NCBI GenBank assembly: GCA_013397075.1
Contig: VWZS01004484.1
Coordinates: forward strand, 930,001-994,000
Length of the DNA stretch: 64,000 nt
Origin: Rhabdornis inornatus
Lineage: Eukaryota; Chordata; Aves; Passeriformes; Rhabdornithidae
Direction of reading: 5' to 3'
Shown: positions 10,001 to 25,000 of the stretch, one piece after another
How positions within the stretch are numbered: position 1 is the stretch's first letter
Layout: every line of letters starts with the position of its first letter
Position numbers and translations under genes: made by a program
The notes under the pieces: generated by a model
What the model was told of the DNA's origin: nothing
The model's database searches: none
What the model saw: only the letters and a program-made list of their open reading frames with translations

Positions 10001-13000
10001 CCTTACTATAGCCCAGCCTGTGGAAACTCATGTCACTAGGCTGGATGGTGTCTTGTATATGAAATAAAGGAAAACTTGTGAAAGCTGTTGGTTGCTAAAG
10101 AAATGAGCTGCCTGTCTCCTTCACCTCCCCCTTTCCTGCTCGCTCAGTCCTTTATTTGGCTCTGAGGAGAGCAATGATGCTCAGTTATATATACTTTGCC
10201 GGCACAGTGTGTTTTGGGGCATGACTGCCATTTGAAGGCATTTACAAGGAAACCCAGGCGAGTTGCCAGTTCTTGTGCTCAGCCCTGGCTTGATTTGCCC
10301 GTTGTTTTTAGCATACAAGAGTTTTTTTTTGAGTTACTATAGAAAATCAGTGGGGCTTTTTTCAGAAGGGAGAGCTATAAAATGTGACTTAAATCAAGTA
10401 GGTAGTTTATACCACTGAGATGCAGTTGCTCTGCTTTATTCAGTGCAGCGATGCCCTCAGTCTGCCAGTTATCCCATTAAAACTTTATGAGGCTGTGATT
10501 TGCTGCTTTCCTTAGGGAACCACCGTGGTAAAACCAAGTGCAAGCAAGCAGGGTGTATGCACGTGAAGCTTTGCCCAGTATAGCTGCAATTTAAAAACGC
10601 AGTGGTAATTAAGGCATTGGGAGGGCATTTCCAGCTCCCAGGCTGGTGTTCAGGGTGTGTCAAGAGCCTGGGCTTTGCCGTGGTATTTGCGGAGCCCTCG
10701 GGGAGACGCTATTTTAGTTGGTCTCGCAAAGGCTTGATTTACATTTTGCAGGTTTCAACATGAGTACTGAAGAGATCAGGGCTTTTAATGGCTAGCAGTT
10801 ATTCAGTACAGTTATATAAAGGAATCACTTCCTGCGTGCACTTCAAATTCCCAAGTTTTTCTCCTACTCTGTCTCGGGATGCTGCTGCTGCTGCATGACG
10901 CCTTTGGGAATACTATACATGGCAGAGCACTTATTTTAGGGGGTGGAGAGAGCTGGAACTGTGTGGTATTTTGCTGCAAAATCGGCTGCTATTTGTGGTG
11001 CTTACCCTGAGTTGGTAGAAGAAATAGTTGCAGGTTTTCCTGACATACTCAGTTCCTTTTGTAGGTTTAAACCTTTGAAACTGTTTGCTGCTCAGAGTTG
11101 TTAGCATGCTGAAAAGATTCTGGCTTATTAGGTACCATTCCTGTTGTAGCCTGAGGCTTTGGGAGGCTCTTGCGGCCTCTGAGTTTGCAAGTGAAAATCC
11201 CAGGCTGCCGCTTCCCACGGAAATGAAAAACGGGGTTGCTTTGCAAACAACACTTAGAGGAAAGAATTTCCAATGTAGATGGATGGGATGGGAATCTTGG
11301 GTTCACTATAAGAAGAAGGGCTGTGAGCGTTATGCTTACCACCTTTGTCCAGCTAAGACCTCTCACTTGTGTCCTGGGGCCCTGATTCAATTCTCAGCAC
11401 CACTGGTGAGGCCGTGCAGAGTGATTTTACTGTCTGGCTCCATGTTCTTCCCGTGGGTTAACTGGGATACGGGGTCTGGCATGTTAAACATCATATCTAA
11501 AGTCTCCATCTCTGGTCTGTAATACCCTTTGGAAGGTCAGTCTGGGCTGCTCCCCCATGTAAGCTCTGGCATGTGAAGAACCATTCTAGCCTGCAATTAC
11601 ACATCTCTTAACCATGAGATCTTGCTTATTGGTGGCTACCACGGTGTGTTTTGATCAGAAAATAACATGAGTTTCATAGTTTTCCAATAAAATGCACAAA
11701 TCTTGCTGTTGTCCCATCACACACAAAGGAATATGTTTTTCCCCTCCCAGATGCGGCGTTGCCCTGTGTGTCTCAAATCAAGCTTTACAGCCTTTAAGTT
11801 GGGGATGAATGTGGCTGCTTGTGTTGAGGACATCACTAGCTGTGTTTGAAACTCTTTGTAATATTAGGATAATCTCTTAGCCATTTCCAGAGGGTATACT
11901 GGGGATTGCTCGTTGTCCACAGCATTCCATGAGTAACATTGGGTTTTTAGCAGTGTGCTGGTGATGTTGGTTGTCACATTAGCATTGATGAGAGCTTCAC
12001 AAACTGCTAACAAACCAGCTGTGCTATGAGATTAGAGAGCTGCTCCTAGTAGACACGTACAGTTGTCAAACAGGACCAGGACTACTGAGAGGAGAAGCTA
12101 CCTTTTGTAGCTTGCCAAACCAAAGGTGCAAGCTGTTGGTCGCCTTGGTGGGCTTTTAGATATTTTGAGGTAAAACGTAATAATTTCTAGGAATTATTCT
12201 CATGTAGAGGCTTGGAAAATGGTGAAAACTCATCAGCTGTAAATGGGTCTGAAATAACAAGGTAATTTTATTTAAATTTAAAGAAAACCTTAGTCTTTTT
12301 TCTACCAGCCCAGCCCTATTTGCGAGATCTTTCACCAAAAAAACCCCAAATCCCCATCAACCCCCTCATATATTATTCAGTGGTCTTCAGCATTCTGTTT
12401 GAAACTGGGTGGCAAAGCACTTTTTGTTTCCATGCTTCTACTTGTTTTAGATATTCCAGTGTGATAGTCATCAAAGAGCTGTTTTCAGTGGTAATCATGC
12501 CTGCAGTTCTGACACAACACAGCTGTGTTCAGCAATGGAGAATTTCAAGATTTCCTCTTCTAGAAATATTAACCAAAAACTATCCAAAAACTATTATTGG
12601 ACTTTTTTTTTTTTAACTTTTTTTTCTCTTTTGGTAGGTAAGCTAGTGCCATCTTGTACATGGGAGGTACATTTCCAGGGAGCTTGAGGCCTTATTTGTT
12701 TGGGGGTTTGGTGTTTTTGTGGGGGAAGGAGAAGACTTTTAAGGTATTTGTAGAGATCAAATATTGAAAAGTTGAGAAGACCCAGGGTTTGTGGGTTCTT
12801 GGCTCAGCTTTCTGCAATGTTCTCATTTCTGCTAAGACTTTGTTATGCTTTGAGAACTGTTTCTCTGACTTGGCTTTGTAGCATGTCCCATGTTTTACAG
12901 GAGAACAAGGTAAATAGCTATTTTGTCCTCGGGGGCTTGAGATGCTCCTGTGGGAAGGCCAGGGTGCAGAACTGTTAAATGGCTTCAGGAGTGGCACCTG

Positions 13001-16000
13001 GCCTGAAGTGGAAAGCAGGCAGACCTGACCCTTCCGTTGCTCTTAACCCTCTGTAAAAGAACTATCACCTCTTAAAAAAGCACCCCAAACCCCCTTAAAC
13101 CTACCAAATATTAAAACCTGCTTGATAAGAGATTGTTCAGCGCACGTGTGTTCAAATGGGCAGTGGCTGGCTGAACATGCTAGCCCTTGGCTTCCCAGTG
13201 AGTTGCCTGCAATGCTCATTCCTTTGGGTACTCCAAGGCTGAGAGAGGACTGTGGAGTTTGGGCTTGGCACCAGCCCAGTTCTAAGCACTCTGCTTTCTT
13301 CTTACAAGTTTTTTTTCAAAGTCTCCTTTATAGCTCAACCTACTTGGCATGAGAAGAGACCTTGTTCCTACCACAGTGAGCAGCTGCTTGTGCAGCATGT
13401 TGCACTTGGGCTGGTTTGGTTTATTTTGGTGGGGGGAAAATATCAGGGCTGCTCAGCAGGTTGTTTTTTAACTTTTTAAAAATATATTCTTTCCTTTCCC
13501 TGTGTACTTTGTTTCAGGAGGGTGAATCTTTCTTACCTTTGAATTTAAAGATAATGTGTCTTGGAGTCTTTTTAAGGAAATGGTTGCATTGAACCTCTTC
13601 AAGAGGGATAAGGGACTGTTTTCTTGGTGCTTTCTTATACTCCACAACCTTCTAAATACGGTATAAATCAAGGGCTTTGAAACTCTCAGTTTGTGTTGGA
13701 TGTTATCTCTTATTGAGATTAGTGGAATGAAAAATCACTCCCTTCTGGAAAAAGTACCATCAAATGATTCTTGATGTCAGTTTTAAGTGTGACTCTTTGA
13801 CTGAAAGTAAAGAAAATGTTCTTGTCCTGGGAGCTGTGTAGTCAGCTGTGATTATGATGATTATTTATAGTTCTTTCATCTGCAGTCCTTTGCATGCTCC
13901 CATCCGGTGGGATATTGCAATGGGATTTTCTTCCCAGCAGCTTGCAGGGCTGGTCCCTGGGGAATAGCCCTCATCAGGCTGTCCTGCCTGCTGCCCTTGC
14001 CTCTCAGTTTCTGAAAAAGCATGGGTTATTTGTGAGGACTCAGCGTGTCTCCCTCTGTCCTGCTCCTGGCTGTGGCTGTCAAGGTGCTGGGCTTGGCCCA
14101 GCAACCTCCTTTTATTTTTGACAGCAGCTGCTGCTTCCCTTCCAGCTGCTGCTTCCTTTGCTTTCACTGGCTGCCTTTCTGGGGCTCGTGGCTCCTGCTG
14201 TCCTCGCTGGAGTTACATAGGACAGAGATTTCTTAACACTGAATCTACTTGATGAACTTGTTAAGAAGCTGTTGCTGAAGTCTGCGATTGTTCAAACCTT
14301 GCAGATCTCCTGTTTGCTTGTGTTTTCTGTCCCCTTTCTTCTCCTTCCTGAACCTCCTTGCAGTCTTCCTGGGTTTCATCTCCTTCCCACTCCTGGTTTC
14401 CTGGTACTGAGATGTCCCTGGGCTGTGCAGTTTGGGAAGGTAACCCCCTTCCTGGGATGAGGTTTTTGTAGCTGAGATCTCCCACGGTTCTAGTCCTGGC
14501 AGCAACCTTGGCCTGTCTGGGTAGCATTGCTGCTGCCCTTGTACACTCACTACTTTATACATCTGTACAAGGTGCTGGTGGTTTCATTTTGGTTAGACTA
14601 GAAATATAATGCAAGTTCAAAATCCTAAAATGCTCAGTATTCTGTGGTTTCTCACCTTGCGTGTGTTAGGGACTGGGGGAATGGGAGCCCCACATCAAAG
14701 GGCAGTTACAAGTTTTCCTCAATTGAAGCAATTTTTTTTGTCATAAGAACAAATGTTTGTTGATTCCCAGCAGGGTTGTGAAGAAGATATTAAAAGCTTG
14801 GAGTAAAGAGATTTGGGGCTGCAGGGATGGGGCAGCTGCTGCAGAGCCAGTGCCACTGCCAGAGTGAAATGTGAACTCTAATTAGAGCGATGACCCGCTA
14901 TCATTGTGCAATGTCTGCTTAATGAAATCTAGTTCTTGCCTTCCTTGCCCTCCCTGTCCCTGCGTTGCCATTCTGGTGTTGCAGGTGGAGCTGGGAGGGT
15001 TGCTGGGTGCTGGGATGGCTCTTCCATGCCCTCCATCCATGCTCTGCAGGCATGAGTTTACCAATCAAATTATGGACATTACACGAGTCACTGCCCTTCT
15101 GCTTTCTAAGCAGAGTGACTCTGCATGCATCCGTGTGTGCTGCCCCTTTCTCACACCCTCCCTCCCCATGGCCAGCCCACATTGCAGGGGGGTGAGCAGG
15201 GCTGCTCCTGGGGCAGCTAAACGCTGCTTCCTTATGGAACAAAGTACAGATTATTTCAGAAGTAATGATACAGAGATGAGCTTTTTCCAAAAGCTTCGTA
15301 GCACTTTTACGAAGTAAGGGCCTTTTTTATTGTTAGCAACTTAAGATGTATTTTCGATGCCACGTGTTACCTTGTAGCCTTGTTTTCCTATACTTCTGTG
15401 TTCCTTGTAAGATGTAGGAGCTGTGTCAGAAGAAGTCCACAACTTTTTTGGGAGATGCGGAAAAGGCTGTGGGGCACTCCTTTGCACCCCACATTGGTTC
15501 TCTCAATTCCCTGTCAGACTACCACCAGTTCTTGTGTATGGAGCATGCAATTTCATAAAAAAAAAAAAAAAATCCAAGAGGCACTCTTAGAAAATCTTTA
15601 TTTCATGTCCAGTGATACATTTAGAACTCTAGGAAGATGCATTTGTCTGTGGCTCCGAAAGTACAAGAGTAGTCCTGGGAAAGAATATCACAAGATTCCC
15701 AAAGCCAGGTTTGTTTCCTTGTGCTTTGATTTTCTGCAAGTTCAACCAAAAATGTGGCAGTAACATGTTTTTTGATGGTAAGTCATGTTTTGCTCATAAT
15801 TCATAGCCCCATGGTGTTGAAAATTGCTTGGAGCAGCTATGGCGCAGCTGTGGCACTGGCAGCTCATGAGCACCACAGTCACCAGCAGCGACTGAGAACT
15901 TTGTGTACAGCCCTTGTAAAAACTCTTATGTCAGGGAAGGCACCAGGCTAGTTTTCTGGTGCACTTGAAGCAGTTGGCTCTGGTTTTGTTGTAGTTACTC

Positions 16001-19000
16001 AGCAAATTAATGGTTAATTAAGGATTTGGATATGCAGTTAGAACAGTGCTGTGGTCTGACACTGATCTCTGCCTGGACAGTGACACTAACTATTACCTGG
16101 AAAAGGTTAAAAATGTTCATAGGAATCTCAGTTCTTCCTGTTGTGAAACCTTGAACTGAATGTCTCCTCGTTAATTTGTCTATGAATTTATCACCTTTTT
16201 CATATCAGCCATTCAGTTTGTTTTGTAACTTCGGGTCTGTGGTATGTTCTTTTGGGAACTGCGTGTTAGAACATTAACATGCTGCTCTGGTGGGTGGGAG
16301 GGACCCTGTCTTGCAGCCTTTCTGTCTTACAAATCCTGGTTTTCTTTATTGCTATTACCCAGAAAAAGTCAAAGTTGACTTGAAAGCAGTGGGAGGGAAT
16401 GAAGTGTTTTGAAAGGATGATCCCATCGATGGGAGTGTGTTGAATGCTGGGGTACAGAGATTGGTTGTGGGAGGAGAGGTGGTTCAGCCAGAGGGATAGA
16501 ATTTGGAATTGTTAATCTGCTTCATTAGAGCTGTGTACCAGAAAGTTTGAACTGTGCCTGGCTAAATCGCATGAGGCTTTGAAATTCACAGCAGTGCTGG
16601 CAGCCCGCTGGCGTTTGTCCTTCCCGCAGACAAACACGCAGCTGCTTGGAGCAGGCATCCCCGGTGCTCAGCCCCCCACTGTTCCCTCCGGCCCCCTGCA
16701 GAAAGCTGCTCTTGGCTTCGGGGAAAGTGCAAGAGACCAGTGGGAATGAACCTCCCGGAAATGAGTTGGTGTTGCCATCGGACCCATGGAGGACATGAAA
16801 GCATGAAGAGTTTGATTCACATCTGTGCTCTGTGTGTGTGATTTATGTAACAGGGTAAAATGTTCTCTGTCACACCCCTCTGAGGAGTGACACGGGTGCT
16901 GCCTTGCTTAAAAAATTTGCTGGTAGGAGTCTGAACTGTTGTTGTGGTTTGACACTGGCCAAAAACCAGGCACTTATGAAAATCATTCACTTCTTTTCCT
17001 CTGCTATAGCTGAGCAAAGGAGAGGAAAAAAATCCCAAAGGGCTCAATGATAAGGATTAGGAGAAAAACACTTCAAGGGCAAAACAGGTTCAAACTTAAA
17101 CAATATGAAGAAAATTTATTATTATCAGAATTAAAAGTGGGTAATGAGAACTAAAATAAACCCTTAGAACACCTTTTTCCCCCTTCCAGCCCCTCCTTCC
17201 TTCCCACCAACAGCACAGGGAAGCAAAACATGGGGTCTTTATTCAGTTTTTCACTTCTAAAAATCTTTCTTTGGTTTGCTTAGGGAGAGCAGTCTCTTTT
17301 GCTGTGCTCTGGGTTGCTTCCCATGGGAGAGGAGTTTTCTGTGAACTTCTCCGATGTGGTTCTAATTTTCACAGGTAGCCGTCCCACCTGACCTGCCGTG
17401 AGTCCCTCCCATGCGTAAAATAGTCTTCCCAAACTACACGGCATGGGTCGTTTTAGTTCATGGGGTGTAGTCTATTAAGGATGAGCTGTTCTAACTTGGA
17501 AGCAAGGGTCTTCTATCTCTGGAAGCAAGGGCCTTTCTCTCTCTGTTTCAGTCTCTAGAGCTTTTTAGCATCCACTTGCTCCAGTGTGAGCACCTTTTCT
17601 CACAGGCTCCAAGTGGATCTCTGCATCTCCCCATGCAGTTCATGAATTACAGGGAAACAGTTTCTTGTATTATAGTCCTCACCGTGGCTTGCAGAAGAAT
17701 CTCAGCTCCAATGCCTGGAGCACGTCCTCCCCTTCTTTCCTTTCACCGACCTTAGTGTCGCCATGTTGTTCTCGTGTGTCTTCATCTTGTCCTTTTTTCT
17801 GACTTGGGAAAAAGTTGTTGTTCGTAGGTTTGTTTGTTCTCAAGCTCTATCAATTGAAAAGTTCTTAGAGGGTTTTGCAGTGCTGAAAGGTTGATCTCAT
17901 CTGGGCTCCTTACCAGGGAATTGCTCACTGTGGTTCCCGCTGCTGCTGTGGCACTGGCGCCATTCAGCGCTTCTCTTCGTGCAGGGCACCAAAAGGAGAA
18001 GCTGCTGTCACCACCTCTGCCCTTCTGCTCACAGCATGGCTGGCTAAAAGCGGCTGAGCAGGCGGAGCTCACTGCGAGCTGTGCCGGGATGGGGCAGCCG
18101 CGTGGTCCCAGCTCTATGGCCCTGGCTGCATGGCTGCTCCCGCTGCTGGGAGTGCCTGGATACCAGCGCTCCCCACTCCTCGGGAAAAGAATAAAAAACT
18201 GCACGTGTTATCTTTCCATATTAAATATGTCATCATCTCTAATTGGGCCAGCAATGTCCCTCATCAGAGCCTTTGTAGATTGACTCTGCTGGACACGGTA
18301 GAAACTTCAAGCAGCTTTTCTCTCAGAAGCCGCCTCTGTGGCTTCCCCCGCCCACCAAAAAACCCCAGACTGTTTTAAACTAACATGAATGTGAATGGAG
18401 AAATCAAGTGTGTGTTCCTGTAGCATTCTCTGATCTTGCTTTGTTCAGGTACCTGTGGTCAAGAGAGACTTATTTTAAATCATACAGCTGAAAGATACGA
18501 ACTTTTGGTTTTCTCCTGCTGAGGTCTTAAAGCTGACTTTCAGCAGAGGTAACTCTCCAGAAATGGTAATGGTTGCAAAAGGTTTTGGCTGGAAAATAGG
18601 CATGGAGCCTGTTAAGGGTGTCATATCTTGCTCGTCAAGTTACATGATGTTTGGGAAAGAAGTGGCAGTTGCTTCAGTGGTACTACAGGGTGTCTTGTCG
18701 GGTGTAAAATAAGAATAGCCTCAAAAACAAATAAGAAAAAAATCCATGCTGGCTTTCTGCATGTCCTGCTTCATGAGGTAGATGCTGAAACCACTTTCTT
18801 ATTTTTGCATCTGCTTGCAGAGAAGTAAGAGCCTTTAGGCCAGGTGACCATGGTTTGCAGAGTGGAACATCATATGCTTTTTATCATAGAGGTAATGGTT
18901 AATTAGTAAAGTTCTAGTAGCAGAGGTTTGCTTTAAAGTGCAAACAAGCATTAGTAGTTAAAAGAGTGTGTAACTCCTAGATCTGTGTGCTTTCTTTGCA

Positions 19001-22000
19001 TCCTTTAGAAAGGTATGTTTAAAGATTCCAAAGGGGAAGATTCATATCCTTATTGGAAAAGATTACTGGTCATTCTGAATCAGTAATTTAAAAAGGATTA
19101 ATAAATAATTGGTAAGGAATTCCTGAAACATCTTCATTTACTGTGCGTAAAGAACACATGCCATTGTTTATTTGAAGTGTCTTACCAAGGTAAAACAATC
19201 AAATCATCATTAAACTTCTTCCTTTCAGTACTTAATGGGAACTAGTAAGAAAGGTGGGGACAGACCTTTTAAGAGGGCCTGTAGTGATAGGACAAGGCTG
19301 ATATTTTTAAACTAAAACGGGGTTGATTCAGACTAGGTATCAGGAAGAAATGAGGATGGTAAAACAGTGGAACAGGTTACCCAGAGAGGTGGTGGATGGA
19401 AACATTCAGGGCCAGGTTGGGTGGAGCTCTGAGCCACCTGCTCTGGTTGCAGGTGTCCCTGCTTGTTGCAGGGGGTTGGACTGGGTAGCCTTTAAAAATC
19501 TCTTCCAACCCAAACCATTCTATAATTCTCCAGAATGAAGTATAAGCCATAAGAATGAGCTGGTGGGGGGTTGGGTTTTCTGTCAGGAGCTGTTCCAACA
19601 CTTGCCATGTAACTCTGTACTGTATGACCAGACGTTTTTGTCCTGCGCATCTGCTGCTTCCCCTCTCTTCTTCCAGCACCCAAGGCTTTCATGCTGACAG
19701 TCATGCTTTGTGTTCAGTTGCTGTGACAACACAGTGCAAGGCAGAAGCATTTTGTGTGCGTGAATTGTGCAGTGCCCTTGCAGAGTAGCTGTCCTGGGGC
19801 TCAGTGGAGTGCTTGAAATCTGGGCAGCAAGGAATGAAGGTGTGACTTCACAGCCTCTCAAAAGGTATACTGGTGTCTCTCAGCCCTGCCCACTTACTGC
19901 AGCTGGGGACAAGGAACCAGCAGCTCTTGGCTGGTTGGAGCAGTTTGCTTGCTTAAGTGCCAGCAAGTTAATTTGATGAAAAGATAACCTTTTGGTGGCC
20001 TTGGTGATACTGAGGTGTGCCTGGGGCCATGTAAATGCTGGCTGTTGGGGAAGAGTACCAGGATGCACAGCCCAGGGACATACTTATACTAGTCGCAGAC
20101 AATTTTGAAGACATCCCAAAACTTTTTTAGAAGAACTTGTGTGATGAGAATTGAGGAAGAAATTCCTCCCTGTGATGATGGTGAGGTCCTGGCACAGGCT
20201 GCCCAGAGAAGCTGTGGCTGCCCTATCCCTGAAGTGTCCAAGGCCAGGTTGGACCAGGCTTGGAGCAGCGCGGTCTAATGGAAAGTGTCCTTGCCCATGG
20301 CAGTCTTTAAGGTCCCTTTCAACTCAAACAATTCTGGTATTCTCTGATGTGAAGACAAACTCAAAAGAGTGGACTTGGAATTATGAGAAGCTACTGTGAG
20401 CTTTCAAAACTCAAACTTCTATCAAAGGAAGGAACAAGCAACTTGAAATTTCCACTTTTATGTCTTGCACATGGGAGCAGCTCATTAGGTGAAGCAAGAA
20501 ACAAGAGAAAAAGGTTGAGAGAGCTCAGAGAACATTTCTGGGGAAGGGCTTTCTTAGAAAAGGCATTCATGTCTGTGTTTAAGTTTAAAAAACAGGATTC
20601 TTCTAGAGTTTTACTTTATGCAAAACCTCTTTATTTGAAGATTGAGCTGTCCTAGCTTGTTTTAGCTGACTTTGAATAGCAAGTAATAATGAGATATGTT
20701 TTTTAAAAATAATAACCCACTAAGTGGACCAAGTGATATTTATCCATTTGCTTGACTAGCCTACAAGTAGATTCAAGGGCAACAGATGGATCTAGACTAA
20801 AAAAACTACTTGATAGACACTTGTTTGTCTTTTTAAAGCTTTTCGTCACAAAGAGCTATTAAAAAAATAACATGGAAGTAAAAATTTCCCATAAATGATG
20901 CTGAAGATGGAGATAGCGCATTCTAGTGCAATTGAAATTACAGGCTTATTCATTTTAGAATAAATAACACCATAATAACTTGCTTTTCTGTTTGTGGGTT
21001 CGAAGTTCTCATGGTGATGGATGAGATAAAGCCTGTGAAGGAGTTTTGCATCTCTTGATATTCATTGCATATCTAAGAGTTAAACATAAGGAGAGAGGGA
21101 GGCTGAAGTGATTTGGCTTAATTACTAAAACAGCTCTTGCTGTTGCGTCAGTATTTCTTTCTTTTCATCTCTTAGGAAGCTTTTTAACAAAAGTTGGCAT
21201 ATGTGTCTCCTAGGTGGAGGTTTTCTTGCAAGTCACCTGCCACCTGTGCAGAGCTGCTCTTCAAACAGAGACAACCAGTGAATGGCGATAAATCTTTGCA
21301 GTTTATCGTTATAAAAATGGTAATGCCTTCTGGTTTTGGGGACAAAAAAAAAAGCATTCTTTGTTCCTGCAAATGACCTGTATTTATTGGTCCTAGAGAG
21401 AGGATTGAGGTTTTTTATGTAACTTTCACCTACTTGCTTAATCTTCTGGGTGCCTGGAGGAATGGAAAACAAGTTTAGCATACCTGAGGGCTTTTCTTTT
21501 TCTCCCTTTAGTTCCTGTCCTGCCCACACAGAGCTAAAGATGAGCAAGAAGACCCCCAGAGCAACTCATTTTTGCATGGGTATGCAGCAGTTCCTGCCCT
21601 GTCAACTCTTGCTGGAAAGATCCAGCCAACTGCTGACCTGGAGCTGCCTCTGATGTGCTGGGAAGAGGTTTTGAGATCACCAATGGGGTGTTCAGGTTGT
21701 GGAGGTGCTTGTGTGGAGTGTGCACCAAGGACATTTCTGGTTTAATCCTGGTTGGAAGCAGAGCATGTGGACAGATGCACTTCTATCAGATCAGGGAAAG
21801 CTCCTTTGCAAGGCCAGGCACAGCATTGTAGTGCAACTTCATGTTTCCCTCTCTCTCACATTTTGGGGAAAGGTGGGGAATAGTCAGCTCCCTCCTCCCC
21901 AGATAATGCTTGAAAGCTGTCCAGAGTGGGCTTGGTTTCAGAAGCAGTGTGAAGTCACTGGAAGATGTAAGCTGCAGGGTCTTGCTGGGGCTTTTGGAGT

Positions 22001-25000
22001 GCTGAGCCCGCCCTTCCTGCTGGGAGAGACCAAAAAACCTTTGGATCTTTTTATTTTTGATGCTGAATGCGTCCTTACCTCCCAAGGCAGTGAGTTTGTG
22101 ATTGCTCTGGAGCAGGGTGTCTCCAGCTCCAGCACAAGCTGAATCCTGCCAGCAAGGCAAGCAAGGGCTTGTTAGCTAAAGATAGTGTGCACACATGTAC
22201 ACAGGCCAGGGGGGTTACAGAGCTCTGCAAGCACTCTGATTTACAGTCATCCTAGACATCCTCAGGAAAATTAAAGGAACCACATGCATCCAATAAATAA
22301 TGAGCCATTTAAGGTCAGCTTTATCCTAGAATAGCACCTATTCTGAATGGCAGCCATACCAGATGACACTGCATCACATAAGCACATAGGGCACTGACCT
22401 TTGCATCAGATTCAACCTCGCCCTGTGCCCCCAGGCGACCAGGCATCGGTTTTTGGCATCTCTCCTGTCTTCGAGGCCAGTATATGTTTGTAATTCAGTA
22501 ATGGCTGCAAATCATCTGAGCTGCCTATGGTTGTGGCTTGTGCTTATGTTATTTGGGCTGGCCCTGAAGAAAGTTCTGTTCAACTCTCATTTAGTTACAC
22601 TTCCTTTAGATTTATTAAATAGTTGTCTTCTGCGTGGATGGAAAATGTTAAAAATAGAGCTCTCAAGGTGGGGCTGTTGTGTTGGTGTTGACAGGTTCAT
22701 TGAAAGCTGAAGCAGGTCTTGTATTTTATGAAGCACGGGGTTTTGGAAGGAGTTGTGCTCGCTGATGTCCTCTTGACCCCATACTAAGGAGCTGCTTTTC
22801 TGTCTCTTGGATAAATTGGGGTTTAGTGTGCTACTATTCACTAGGATGTGTGATTATTTTAAGTAATTGACTGAGCTTGGGATTTCTGAAGAATTGGGTT
22901 TTTTTTCTTGTTGGTTGCTGTGCAGGCATATATAAAGAAACAAGGCACAAGTAATGATACAGAGGGAAAAATTACAGTGTCGTAGTCTGTACCATACAGA
23001 AAATAAGGTTTTGCAATTTTCCTTTCCCCGGTAGTTGGAACTGCTGTAAAAACAAAATTCTTTGTTTTCAGGACCCCTAACTTAGCCAAGCTTGCCTCAA
23101 ACCAAAGCTGTGCCTTTCAGATGCGAAGGTAAAGGCAGGCAGGACCTTTATTTGGTGGGATTCTTTAGCTATGAAGCTATGTCCCCAAACATAAACCTGA
23201 ACCACAAGTCTCTCTGGCCATTGTGATTGCAGAGACAAGATTCCAGATGTAAATAGTGCATGGAATGATGAAGAGCAGTTTCCTGATTCTCCCATCTCAA
23301 GCTGTTTTCTTTACAACAGCTGTCAGCTGTTAATATCTGCATTTTGTCATTGTGGAAATCTTAGCAGTGACCACACAGCTTTTATTGCACTGTGTCTGAT
23401 GGTGTGAGCAGATACACAGGCTTATGTCAGGCCTGCGTGGGCACTTGCCAGGTATTGTCCTGTATCCATCTGTCTGTCTCTTGTGCAGCTGTGAAAGTCA
23501 CCTGTAACTTGTGTGGAATTGCAGTTCTGTGGGAAACTGGGACATGGAACAAATATAAGGGAAAGGTAACAAGCTGTGGGATTGCACTGTTTTGTTTTTC
23601 TTTTTTGTTAGCCTTCCTAAAATGGTAGGAATAAGGGGAGGTTTTCTGAAGTTCAGGTTTTGGCAACATAGCAATTGCTCCTTTCTGCCTTCCATTGTGC
23701 TGCACAGATGTCTTTTTAGCCTCTTTATGTCGTGAGGATTCCCTCTGATTTAGTAGGATCATCTCATCTTCCAACTCCCGGCTCAGCAGGGAAGTGTGTA
23801 TTTTGGTGAGGAGCAGTTAATGAGTTAATGGTGCTTCCTCACCCAGACTCAGAACGATTATCAGATAATAAATACATCATCAGGAGGATTTTCCTCTCTA
23901 TGCAGCTTTGTAACTTGGGCATCAGATGGTCTTAATGATATAAAGAGATCTTAAAAAGTGTATATGAAAAAACTTCATGAAAAGAACTGGATTACTTCCT
24001 ATTGCTTACTGGTGCCTTTGTTCCAGAAGTGCTAAAGCTTATTGCTTTGTTGGCCGTGGTTGGTGTGTGGCAGTGCTGAGGCTGGAGCTGGTGGGAAGCA
24101 CTGCTCCCTGACTTCATATGGAACACATGTGAATGTAAATGTGCTCAGAGCGAGTGCACACACGTACTTTCCATCTTCAGAAGTTAATTGTAAAATTATT
24201 TTAATATATCTGGAGATTTTTAGTAGACAAATATTCAACTTTTAAAAAAATAGTGGGGACTACAGGTTTTTTTCATGAGAAAATACTGTTATGCTGAGGC
24301 TTTTTTGGAGTACAAATGAGTACTATGCTTCTTTAAGCCTTTTTTTAAAGCTTCTATTTATCCTTGTGGTTGTAAGTTATGAAATAGTCACTGCCATAGA
24401 TCACAATATTTCTGTGCTAAATTTGGGAGCTTGCATTTTCCCCGGGAACTTTGTTGTCAGGTTGGTACAGCAAGCTTTAGCTCCTTAGCTGTTGGGGGAA
24501 AGAGGTTCTTCATTCCATTCCTTTTTAATATTTTTGGTTTTTGCTTCCAGTGCATTTCTATTCACTACCTTTTTCACAGTTGTGCAAGACACTGAGACTC
24601 GCAGTGGTAGAGCTGTTGCAGCGACTTGGTTTTAGTGTTTGTCTTGCCTCATGTCCAAGACTTCCTTTCTTCTTTGTGGTTTCTCATTATGTTATGCCAA
24701 ACCCCTGTATTTCAGGACTGCTTCCTGCTTGTGGCTTTGTACCAGCTTGGGAATCTCCACATAATTGTACTTTGCTTTTAATGTGTGATAGAAGCAAAAC
24801 TGTGCGGGAGGTGAAAGTGCAGAAAGCAATGAAAATGTGTGAAAGAGATCCAGGGGTTTTCCGTGTTTTTTTCCAGCTCTTTGCATATGATTATTGTGCA
24901 TTTAAAAACTAATAAATAACACTACTTTATTTTTTCCCCATAGCTAGTCAAATTTTTATTAAAAGAAATAAAACTAAGAAAGGCAGACCTAGAGATCAGT

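Larger units (their letters stand above)
5853..16936 (+). other. LAMC1: LAMC1 intron 1, 5' part
   Basis: Apart from the CR1 pieces at 6296-6575 and a short TA-rich tract at 7469-7487, I see no gene, RNA or named repeat. All open frames are short, lack splice structure or family motifs, and are probably chance. Unrecognised old repeats and regulatory elements may be present but cannot be called by eye. Confidence 0.6.

Noticed and set aside
17782..18204. 140-codon minus-strand open frame
   Set aside because: It lies inside the first LTR and has no counterpart protein family; LTR sequence is not expected to encode it.
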